From Hymenobacter norwichensis DSM 15439 (GTDB lineage Bacteria; Bacteroidota; Bacteroidia; Cytophagales; Hymenobacteraceae): a stretch of 64,000 nt of DNA. The stretch lies in NCBI RefSeq assembly GCF_000420705.1, contig NZ_ATVL01000006.1, positions 62,001 through 126,000 on the forward strand, read 5' to 3'. Shown one piece after another: positions 57,316 through 64,000 of the stretch; position 1 is the first letter of the stretch; every line of letters begins with the position of its first letter. The notes under the pieces were generated by a model. That model was given only the letters and a program-made list of their open reading frames with translations, was not told the origin of the DNA and did no database searches. A program made the position numbers and the translations under genes.

Positions 57316-60300
57316 ATGAAGCGTATTTCCTTGTTTTGTGGTTTGCTTTGGACGCTAGGCGCTGCCCCAGCATGGGCACAAAAAACCACACAGACTCCGC
57401 ACCCCATCCGCCCAAACTACAACCACGGCGGAGAAAACTGGGAGTCGAAAACACCGCCCGACACTTCCCACATTCGCTATACCGTATTTTTGATTGGCGA
57501 CGTGGGCAAGCCCATTGCGGCCGATAAAGGCGGGGAACCATCGTTGAATTTCCTGCGCAAGCAGATTATGGCGACTGGCTCCAAGAGCACTACCATCTAC
57601 CTCGGCGACAATATATACGAGTACGGTATGCCCGAAGAGGGCGCCCTTGACCGTAAGGAGTCGGAGCGCCGCATTGTTGACCAGCTGGATATCCTGCGCA
57701 ACTACGCCGGCGAGAAATATATGATTCCGGGCAACCACGACTGGAAACAGGGCCGCAATGGTGCCGTGGAGCAGGTGAACCGGCAGCAGCGGTTCGTGGA
57801 AAACTACATGACCAACGATTCGGCGGCGTTTTCCTACACTGGCGACTTTTTTATTCCGCGGGATGCCTGCCCTGGCCCATTTGAGGTGCGTTTGCAGGAC
57901 AACCTAGTGATGATTGCCATCAACTCGCAGTGGTTTTTGCAAGGCGAAGCCGAGCGGCCGTACGGGGCCAACAGTGGTTGCGGGGTAGCCAACGAAACCG
58001 ACTTCTTTACACAGCTCGAGGACATTATTGAGCGCAACAAAGACAAGAACATCATGGTGGTGGCGCACCACCCAATCCAGTCCGATGGCATTCACGGGGG
58101 CTACTTCACGCTAGGCGACCATATTTTCCCGCTCTCCATCGTGTACAAGTACGCCTTCCTGCCGCTGCCGGTGATTGGGTCGGTGTACCCGTTTGCGCGC
58201 AAATACGGCGGCATCTCGCAAGACATTCCGCATCCGCTGTACCAGGCGTATAAAAAGGGGCTGGAAGACATCTTTGCCAAGCACCCGAACATTGTGTACG
58301 CCTCGGGCCACGAGCACAATTTACAATACTTCAAAACGCCCACTTACCACCAGATTGTGAGCGGCTCGGGCTGTAAAACCCAGCACACCCGCTCGGGCAG
58401 CGGTGCCGATGCCATGTTCTCCGACAAAGAGAAAGGCATTGCCCGGGTGAACTACTACGACGACGGCGAGGCCTGGGTGGAGTACTACATTCCGAACGAC
58501 CAAGGCGAAACAGCCCGCTTGGTGTTCCGCACGCCACTGTACGCCCAGCCCCTAGTGACTGATGCCCAAGCGGCACCAGTACCCACAGGGCCGCGGCCCA
58601 ACTTCAAAGACAGCACCGTAACGCTAGCCGTAAACCAGCGCTACGCCGACCGGAGTGGTATTCATAAGGCGTTTTTCGGTAAACACTACCGCCAAGAGTG
58701 GGCCACGCCGGTGAAGTTTCCGGTGCTGGACTTGGCCACCGAGAAAGGTGGTCTGACGCCGTATAAAATTGGCGGTGGCAAGCAAACAGCTTCTCTGAAA
58801 GTACGCAATGAAGAAGGGCGTCTCTTCACCATCCGTAGCCTCAACAAAGATCCGTCGGCCGTGTTGCCCGAAGCTCTTCGCTCCGGCGCCGCCGCCGACA
58901 TTCTGCAAGACCAGATTTCGGCGCAGCACCCGTATGCCTCGCTAGCTATTCCGCCGCTGGCTACGGCAGCAGGTATTCTGCACACCAACCCCGAGCTACG
59001 CTTTGTACCGCAGGACCCGTTGTTGGGCCAGTACCTCAATCGATTCTCGAACACACCCGCTGCTCTTGAGGAAGACGCCAACGAAAACCAAAGCAACGTA
59101 GCTTCCCTTGGCAACGCCAAAAATCTGGTGGGCACCGACAAAGTGTTTGAGCGCCTAGTGCAAGACAACGATAACCGCGTAGATGAAAAAGCCTTTGCCC
59201 GCTCGCGCCTCTTCGATATGTGGATTGGCGACTGGGACCGGCACGAAGACCAGTGGCGCTGGGCCGAGAAAAAAGACAAAGACGGTGACCGGAAATTCAC
59301 GGCCGTGCCCGAAGACCGGGACGTAGCTTTCTTTAAGGGCGACGGTATCTTCCCGTATTTGGCGTCGCGCAAGTGGGCCATCCGCAATTTCCAGAATTTC
59401 GGGGCGGATTATGCCGACTGGAAAGGCCTCAACCTGACCGCCCTCAGCAACGACCGGGTGTACTTGGCTTCCGTGACCAAAGAGCAGTGGGTGAAGCAGG
59501 CCGAAGACATGAAAGCGTCGCTCACCGACGACGTAATTGAAAAGGCGTTCAAGCAGCGCTGGCCCAAGCAGATTTACGACCAGCACGGCCCCGAAATCAT
59601 AGCCAAGCTGAAAAGCCGCCGCGACTTGCTGCCCCAATTGGCCGCCGACTACTATGAAGTGGTGAGCAAGGTGACCGAGGTGAAAGGATCTAGCAAGCGC
59701 GAAAAGTTTGTGGTAGAGCGCTTGCCCGACGATAAAACCCGCGTGACGGTGCGCAAAATCACCAAGGAAGGCGCGCTAGGCAAAACGCTCTTCGACCGTA
59801 CCTTCGACAACAAAGTAACCAAGGAACTGCGCCTCTACGGTTTCGAGGGCAACGACGTGTACGATGTGAAAGGCGACGTGAAGCGAGGCACCAAAGTTCG
59901 CATCATTGCCGGCACCGACAAAGACTCCATTACTGACCGCTCCAACGTAGCGGGCTTCCGCCACTACACGCATATTTATGATGCCGACACTGGCAATGTG
60001 ATAACGCCGGGCCGCGACACGCGCCTGCGTACCGAGCCGGGCATTGATGTGAGCCGCTATGACGTGCACAACCGCTCCGACCGCAAAGACTATACTCTGA
60101 ACTACTTCGGCCCCACGGCCTACTTCGGCTACAACATTGATGACCGGGTATTTGTAGGCGGGGGCGCGGTGTACCGTACCTACGGCTTCCGCAAAGAGCC
60201 CTACGCCACCGAGCAAAGCTTGGCCGCCAACTACTCACCTTCGCAAAGTGCTTACAACGTGCGCTACCTGGGGCACTTTGTGGATGTGTTTGGCAAAACT

Positions 60301-61206
60301 GATTTACGCGTGACGGCTCAGCTTTATGGTCCGCAGCTACTCTACAACTACTTCGGCTCCGGCAACGACACGCGTAATATTCTGGCCGACGACACCGATG
60401 CCCGCAACCGTGACATCAACGACACTTACCGGGTGCGTTTCTCGCGCCTGTATATTTCCCCGGTGCTGGAACGTGATGTGTTTAGCTTCCTGAAAGTGGG
60501 TATCGGCCCGCAGTACGACCAGTTTCGGGTGGATGCTAACCAAATCGGTAGCGAGATTCGCAACGGGCTCGACGCCAGTGGTAACGGGGTGAGCGGTGCC
60601 GGTTTAGGTATTCGTTCCTCTGACTTTCAACTGAACCGCTACCTTGGGGCGCGGGGTTACCTGAACATCGACGCGGCTTCGTCGCCGAAGAACCCACGGA
60701 TTGGATTACGTTGGTATAACTCGGTGGAGTACAACCACCAGCTCAATGCCGAGAAGCTGCAGTACGGCCGGTTAGCCTCCGAATTTCGCTTCTATTTAAG
60801 CCCCAACTTCCCATTCCAACTCACCTGGGCTGGCCGCATTGGAGCCGCTCGCAACCTTGGCGACTACCGTTTCTACCAGGCCAACACGCTGGGCGGTACC
60901 ACCAATCTGCGCGGCTACCGCCGCACGCGCTATGCGGGCCGCTCCAGCGCCTTCGCCAACGCCGAGGTACGGATTCAGCTCTTCGAGTTCAACGCCTATT
61001 TGCTGCCCGGCAAGTTCGGTATCATGGGTCTGGCCGATGCCGCCCGTGTGTTCTCGCAGTACGACGTGAAAACCGGCCTTAAGGCCTACCATACCGCCTA
61101 TGGTGGAGGTGTGTGGGTGGATATTCTCAAGCAGGCCGTTGTCAATGTCACCTACTCACAGGGCGAAGAAAACTTGGTGTTCCTAGGTTTCGACTTCCTG
61201 TTTTAA
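57316..61206 (+). CDS. Metallophosphatase, kinase-like region and beta-barrel fusion
   Basis: This 1296-residue protein has a signal peptide (ISLFCGLLWTLGAAPAWA). A calcineurin-like metallophosphoesterase domain (~52-370) follows with IYLGDNIYEYG, IPGNHDWKQGR, MVVAHHP and YASGHEHNLQYF. A middle region (~430-800) holds IGDWDRHEDQW (D639-W-D641-R-H643) and then VPEDRDVAFF (D667/D669), a spacing like the catalytic D-x-x-x-x-N/DFG pair of atypical kinases (Fam20/HipA-like). The last ~400 residues form a barrel with alternating strands ending in NLVFLGFDFLF, typical of BamA-like outer-membrane domains. A cell-envelope phosphate hydrolase or signal-processing role is inferred. The kinase-like reading is mine and needs fold comparison. 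Confidence 0.8.
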   Translation: MKRISLFCGLLWTLGAAPAWAQKTTQTPHPIRPNYNHGGENWESKTPPDTSHIRYTVFLIGDVGKPIAADKGGEPSLNFLRKQIMATGSKSTTIYLGDNIYEYGMPEEGALDRKESERRIVDQLDILRNYAGEKYMIPGNHDWKQGRNGAVEQVNRQQRFVENYMTNDSAAFSYTGDFFIPRDACPGPFEVRLQDNLVMIAINSQWFLQGEAERPYGANSGCGVANETDFFTQLEDIIERNKDKNIMVVAHHPIQSDGIHGGYFTLGDHIFPLSIVYKYAFLPLPVIGSVYPFARKYGGISQDIPHPLYQAYKKGLEDIFAKHPNIVYASGHEHNLQYFKTPTYHQIVSGSGCKTQHTRSGSGADAMFSDKEKGIARVNYYDDGEAWVEYYIPNDQGETARLVFRTPLYAQPLVTDAQAAPVPTGPRPNFKDSTVTLAVNQRYADRSGIHKAFFGKHYRQEWATPVKFPVLDLATEKGGLTPYKIGGGKQTASLKVRNEEGRLFTIRSLNKDPSAVLPEALRSGAAADILQDQISAQHPYASLAIPPLATAAGILHTNPELRFVPQDPLLGQYLNRFSNTPAALEEDANENQSNVASLGNAKNLVGTDKVFERLVQDNDNRVDEKAFARSRLFDMWIGDWDRHEDQWRWAEKKDKDGDRKFTAVPEDRDVAFFKGDGIFPYLASRKWAIRNFQNFGADYADWKGLNLTALSNDRVYLASVTKEQWVKQAEDMKASLTDDVIEKAFKQRWPKQIYDQHGPEIIAKLKSRRDLLPQLAADYYEVVSKVTEVKGSSKREKFVVERLPDDKTRVTVRKITKEGALGKTLFDRTFDNKVTKELRLYGFEGNDVYDVKGDVKRGTKVRIIAGTDKDSITDRSNVAGFRHYTHIYDADTGNVITPGRDTRLRTEPGIDVSRYDVHNRSDRKDYTLNYFGPTAYFGYNIDDRVFVGGGAVYRTYGFRKEPYATEQSLAANYSPSQSAYNVRYLGHFVDVFGKTDLRVTAQLYGPQLLYNYFGSGNDTRNILADDTDARNRDINDTYRVRFSRLYISPVLERDVFSFLKVGIGPQYDQFRVDANQIGSEIRNGLDASGNGVSGAGLGIRSSDFQLNRYLGARGYLNIDAASSPKNPRIGLRWYNSVEYNHQLNAEKLQYGRLASEFRFYLSPNFPFQLTWAGRIGAARNLGDYRFYQANTLGGTTNLRGYRRTRYAGRSSAFANAEVRIQLFEFNAYLLPGKFGIMGLADAARVFSQYDVKTGLKAYHTAYGGGVWVDILKQAVVNVTYSQGEENLVFLGFDFLF

Positions 61207-61275
61207 GGGCCTATGCGGCATCTGATTTCTGCCGCCGGATAAACTTAATAGACCTCGATACTCGTCCCAAGCAGG

Positions 61276-61304
61276 GAGCTGACCATCCTAGGTCAGCTCT
61301 TTGT
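61276..61304 (+). terminator. Terminator after the metallophosphatase gene
   Basis: GAGCTGACC pairs with GGTCAGCTC around ATCCTA, followed by TTTGTGT; about 70 bases after the stop. Confidence 0.75.
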
Positions 61305-61427
61305 GTGAGGAGGTAATCCGCAGGTGAGAACATGCATAAAAAACCGGGCGTGCGGCTCAGCCTTTTTAGCAACGCACCCGTTAAGACCAAACAGTTCAAC
61401 GATTACCAAATTTTGACTTTGAAGCGT

Positions 61428-62588
61428 ATGCTGGTTTTTAGTTGTATGTGGGCGCGTGCGGTGCGCAAATCGGTGTTGGGCGTAGGGGGCTTGCTACTGG
61501 CCGTGTCTGCTGTGGCACAGGTAACACCGGCCTCGCCAACACCGGTATTTCCGGCCCCGGCTCCGCCCCGTGGCGACACCCTCGCTACCGACCAAGTAGG
61601 CCAAGACCAGGAGTTTGCTACACCTTCCGTTGTAAACCAAGGACCCACCAAGGGCATCGTTTTTCACTACGAGCGAATGCCCACGTTTGGAGTTACCTCT
61701 AAAGCGCAGGTTGCCAACCTACCCAACTACTCCGCCGACGCCGAGAAAAACGCCCGGCTCATCATCAAGGGCTATATCCCGATGCTCAATCACCCTCACC
61801 TGAAGCTGATTTTAGGGGTGAACTACGAGCGGGAAGAGTTTGAATTCAAGAACACGCCTACCCGCTACGAGTTGTACGACAACATCGAGAACAAGGGCTT
61901 GAAGACGTTGGGTGCGCAGCTGGCGGTTATCCGGCCGGTGAATACCGTGAACTGGTATATCTTCCGTATCAAGGGGGAGCTAAGCGGCGACTATACCTCC
62001 AACGAGTTGAACGTGAGCGACTATCTCCGGGTATCGTCGGAGTTCATCTATGGTTGGAAGCGCAGCCCCACGTTCTCATGGGGGGTAGGGGCACAGCTGG
62101 GCTACACCTTCGGCCGACAGAGTATTTATCCGGCGGTGCTCTACAACCGCACCTTCAACTCGCGCTGGGGCCTGGAAGCTCTGTTTCCGGCCCGCGTATC
62201 AGCCCGCTACAACGTGTCGCCGAAGTCCATCTTCACGGCTGGCTATACGGTTGATGGCTTCAACTACATCGTGAAGCTGAACACGCCGCTGGTGCGCCGT
62301 ACCGCCGATGGTACGCCCGAGCCCAATATTAAGCCGTTGCGCACCTTAGAGCTACGCGAAACTGAAGTAAAACTCCGGGGCCGCTGGGAGCGGGAACTGT
62401 ACGACTTTATTTGGCTGGGCGTAGAAGGCGGCTACCGCTACAACTATGCCTTCGATGCCTTCGATAAAACCAACAGCGACCGGCAGAAAATCATTGATAG
62501 CCAGTTCGATTGGGCCCCCTACGCCAGCTTGGAAATATTCATTGTGCCCACTAAAGGCCTGTTGGGCATGTTTGGGGTGGGGCGCTAA
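61428..62588 (+). CDS. DUF6268-like outer-membrane beta-barrel protein
   Basis: This ~386-residue protein starts at ATG 61428; an ATG at 61446 would also give a good signal peptide (WARAVRKSVLGVGGLLLAVS). A Pro-rich segment follows, and the barrel begins near GIVFHYERMPTFGV. Strands such as LKLILGVNYEREEFEF, TFSWGVGAQLGYTFGRQ and SRWGLEALFPARVSARYNV and the end GLLGMFGVGR fit the DUF6268/outer-membrane barrel class. Function unknown. Confidence 0.8.
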   Translation: MLVFSCMWARAVRKSVLGVGGLLLAVSAVAQVTPASPTPVFPAPAPPRGDTLATDQVGQDQEFATPSVVNQGPTKGIVFHYERMPTFGVTSKAQVANLPNYSADAEKNARLIIKGYIPMLNHPHLKLILGVNYEREEFEFKNTPTRYELYDNIENKGLKTLGAQLAVIRPVNTVNWYIFRIKGELSGDYTSNELNVSDYLRVSSEFIYGWKRSPTFSWGVGAQLGYTFGRQSIYPAVLYNRTFNSRWGLEALFPARVSARYNVSPKSIFTAGYTVDGFNYIVKLNTPLVRRTADGTPEPNIKPLRTLELRETEVKLRGRWERELYDFIWLGVEGGYRYNYAFDAFDKTNSDRQKIIDSQFDWAPYASLEIFIVPTKGLLGMFGVGR

Positions 62589-62620
62589 ACTGGCCTGCTG
62601 AAAGCCAACCCTTATAAAAT

Positions 62621-62660
62621 AATAGCGCCCACCCTGGTAACAACCGGGGCGGGCGCTATT
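62621..62660. terminator. Bidirectional terminator between the barrel gene and ppk1
   Basis: AATAGCGCCC (62621-62630) pairs with GGGCGCTATT (62651-62660), with inner ACC/GG pairing. Confidence 0.8.
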
Positions 62661-62677
62661 CTTATGCAGAAACTACG

Positions 62678-64000
62678 CTACTCCTTTTCTGCCAGCTTTT
62701 TGGAACGCTTACGACCAAGCTTTTTCAGGTAAGCATAGGTGTCGGACTGGGCCCGGACTTGCGGCGCGTTGGGCGAGTCGGCTGACAAGAAGTTGTTCTG
62801 CCAATCGCGGGACTTTACGTTGTCTTGGCGTTGCAGGTCGAGCAGATGGCGGACTTCCTTGCGTAGGTCGTCTTGCAGAATCGGGAAAGCCACTTCCACC
62901 CGGCGGTCCAAGTTGCGCGCCATCCAGTCCGACGACGCCACGTAGATTTTCTCTTCGCCGCCGTTGCCGAACACGTACACGCGGGCGTGTTCCAGGTACC
63001 TATCCACGATGCCGCGCTGGCTGATGTTGCTGCTCTGGCCCGGAACGCCCGGTATTAGGCACGAAATGCCCCGAATCAGTAGTTCCACCCGCACGCCGGC
63101 CTCACTGGCTTCGTAGAGCTTCAGAATCATCCGGTCATCTTGCAAAGCATTCAGCTTCAGGATAATGTAAGCATCCTGCCCTTGTGCGGCCAGCTTTATT
63201 TCGTGGTCGATGAGGGCGTTGAGTTTCTCGCGCAACTCGAACGGCGCCACCAGCAGGTGCTGGAAGCTGCCGGTTTTGTCTTGCCGGTCGGAGAAGTAGC
63301 GGAACACTTCGGCCACTTCGCTGGTCAGGCGCGGGTCGGCAGTGAATAGGCCGTGGTCGGCGTAAATCTTGCTGGTATTCTCGTTGAAGTTGCCAGTGCT
63401 TAGGTAGGCGTAGAGATGGTTGTGGCCTTCTTCGGCCCGCGTAACCAAGGCCAGCTTGCTGTGCACTTTCAGTTCTGGAATACCATAAATGACGTTGGCG
63501 CCGGCCTTTTGCAGCTTCTCGGCCCAATACATATTGCTTTCCTCATCGAAGCGGGCCTTCAACTCCACCACCACCGTTACCTGCTTGCCGTGCTTCACAG
63601 CTTTCAGCAGCGCCTTAGCCACTTCACTCTTACTGGAAACCCGGTACAGCGTGATGCTGATGGCGCTAACCAGCGGGTCGTTGGCGGCTTCCAGCAGAAA
63701 GCGCGTCACGTAATCGAAGGGCTGGTAAGGCAGGTTCAGCAGATGGTCGCGCTCGGCAATGGCAGGCAGCATGGCGCCAGTGCGGGGCAGCGTGGGATGG
63801 GGCAGGGGCGTGTGTGCTTCGTACACCAAGTTGGTTAGTCCGAAGGTTGGGAAACCGAAAAAGTCGCGGAAGTTGTGGTAGCGGCTGCCTTCTACCAGTT
63901 CATCCTTGCCAATGCCGGTTTTGTGCATCAGGGCTTTCATGGCCTCTTTGGGCATGGTAGGGTCGTAGAGCAGGCGAGCGGGGTAGCCGGTTTCGCGCTT
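62678..64000 (-). CDS. ppk1: Polyphosphate kinase 1, C-terminal part (N-terminus outside window)
   Basis: The frame stays open to the window edge at 64000, so the N-terminal part is missing; about 440 residues are present. Motifs include the PLD-like catalytic segment LKVHSKLALV (autophosphorylated His region), YLSTGNFNENTSKIYADHGLF, LIRGISCLIPGVPGQSSN and IYVASSDWMARNLDRRVEV. The enzyme reversibly makes polyphosphate from ATP in the membrane or cytoplasm. A Lys/Arg-rich C-terminus (KLGRKRSKKLAEKE) ends the protein. Confidence 0.95.
   Translation of the reverse strand, partial: KRETGYPARLLYDPTMPKEAMKALMHKTGIGKDELVEGSRYHNFRDFFGFPTFGLTNLVYEAHTPLPHPTLPRTGAMLPAIAERDHLLNLPYQPFDYVTRFLLEAANDPLVSAISITLYRVSSKSEVAKALLKAVKHGKQVTVVVELKARFDEESNMYWAEKLQKAGANVIYGIPELKVHSKLALVTRAEEGHNHLYAYLSTGNFNENTSKIYADHGLFTADPRLTSEVAEVFRYFSDRQDKTGSFQHLLVAPFELREKLNALIDHEIKLAAQGQDAYIILKLNALQDDRMILKLYEASEAGVRVELLIRGISCLIPGVPGQSSNISQRGIVDRYLEHARVYVFGNGGEEKIYVASSDWMARNLDRRVEVAFPILQDDLRKEVRHLLDLQRQDNVKSRDWQNNFLSADSPNAPQVRAQSDTYAYLKKLGRKRSKKLAEKE

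Noticed and set aside
1-64000. CRISPR array or transposase/integrase genes
   Set aside because: No regularly spaced direct repeats and no recognisable transposase, integrase or phage protein was found in the window.

Overview
The window looks like a chromosome segment of a Bacteroidota bacterium of the Hymenobacter type (Cytophagales). Visible support: several secreted proteins end in a type IX secretion (T9SS) sorting domain; promoter-like sites follow the Bacteroidota pattern TTTG-N19-21-TAnnTTTG; most genes lack a Shine-Dalgarno site; several families are typical of the phylum (DUF4468, DUF6268-like barrels, PycTM); and a type III PKS and an OlsF-like lipid synthase are present. The genus is an inference. 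No rRNA, CRISPR array, transposase or phage gene was seen.

Layout. 1-12.6 kb: the end of a pectinesterase-like T9SS protein, a subclass B1 metallo-beta-lactamase, a class 3 aldehyde dehydrogenase, a DUF4202 protein, a GMC oxidoreductase, a Spy/CpxP-like lipoprotein, a DUF3616 protein, a thioesterase, a PfpI/DJ-1 protein, a small membrane protein and an outer-membrane barrel. 12.8-17.5 kb: tRNA-Val(GAC), an HDAC-family deacetylase, and a three-gene set (FAD oxidoreductase, type III polyketide synthase, methyltransferase) resembling alkylresorcinol/alkylquinone loci. 17.6-29.2 kb: a tiny T9SS-tail protein, a 39-aa membrane peptide, a flavin monooxygenase next to a five-PAS hybrid histidine kinase, an NtrC-type regulator and two large secreted T9SS proteins. 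29.2-32.9 kb: an OlsF-like ornithine-lipid synthase, a DUF4468 protein and two noncoding loci with promoter-like sites and structured RNA.

32.9-46.1 kb is a nearly continuous same-strand nucleotide-synthesis block: a DHODH-like protein, pyrF, pyrE, purL, purQ, purC, two small unrelated genes, purD, purN, purF and purM. It carries out the last pyrimidine steps up to OMP/UMP and most steps from PRPP to AIR, plus SAICAR synthesis. purB, purH and purE/K are not in the window. Obligate TTG starts recur here, and a 42-bp inverted repeat separates purF from purM.

46.7-64 kb: an outer-membrane porin with an ammonium transporter (amt), a DUF4468-like protein, a CopZ-like metal-binding protein, a DUF4240 protein, nicotinate phosphoribosyltransferase (pncB), a DUF1345 membrane protein, a STAS-like protein, a NarL-type regulator, tRNA-Arg(CCT), an HD-domain/PycTM membrane protein related to Pycsar effectors, a 1296-aa metallophosphatase with a kinase-like middle region and a beta-barrel end, a second barrel protein, and the 3' part of ppk1, which runs off the window.

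The most unusual points are the metallophosphatase/kinase-like/barrel fusion, the stand-alone HD-PycTM protein, the structured noncoding locus in front of the pyrimidine genes, a pair of perfect mutually exclusive hairpins near 29.6 kb, an interspersed 140-156 bp intergenic repeat, a family of inverted repeats in gene spacers, and a DHODH homologue that has lost its catalytic signature. Start codons were corrected from GTG/TTG extensions to internal ATGs wherever a signal peptide or family N-terminus supported this.
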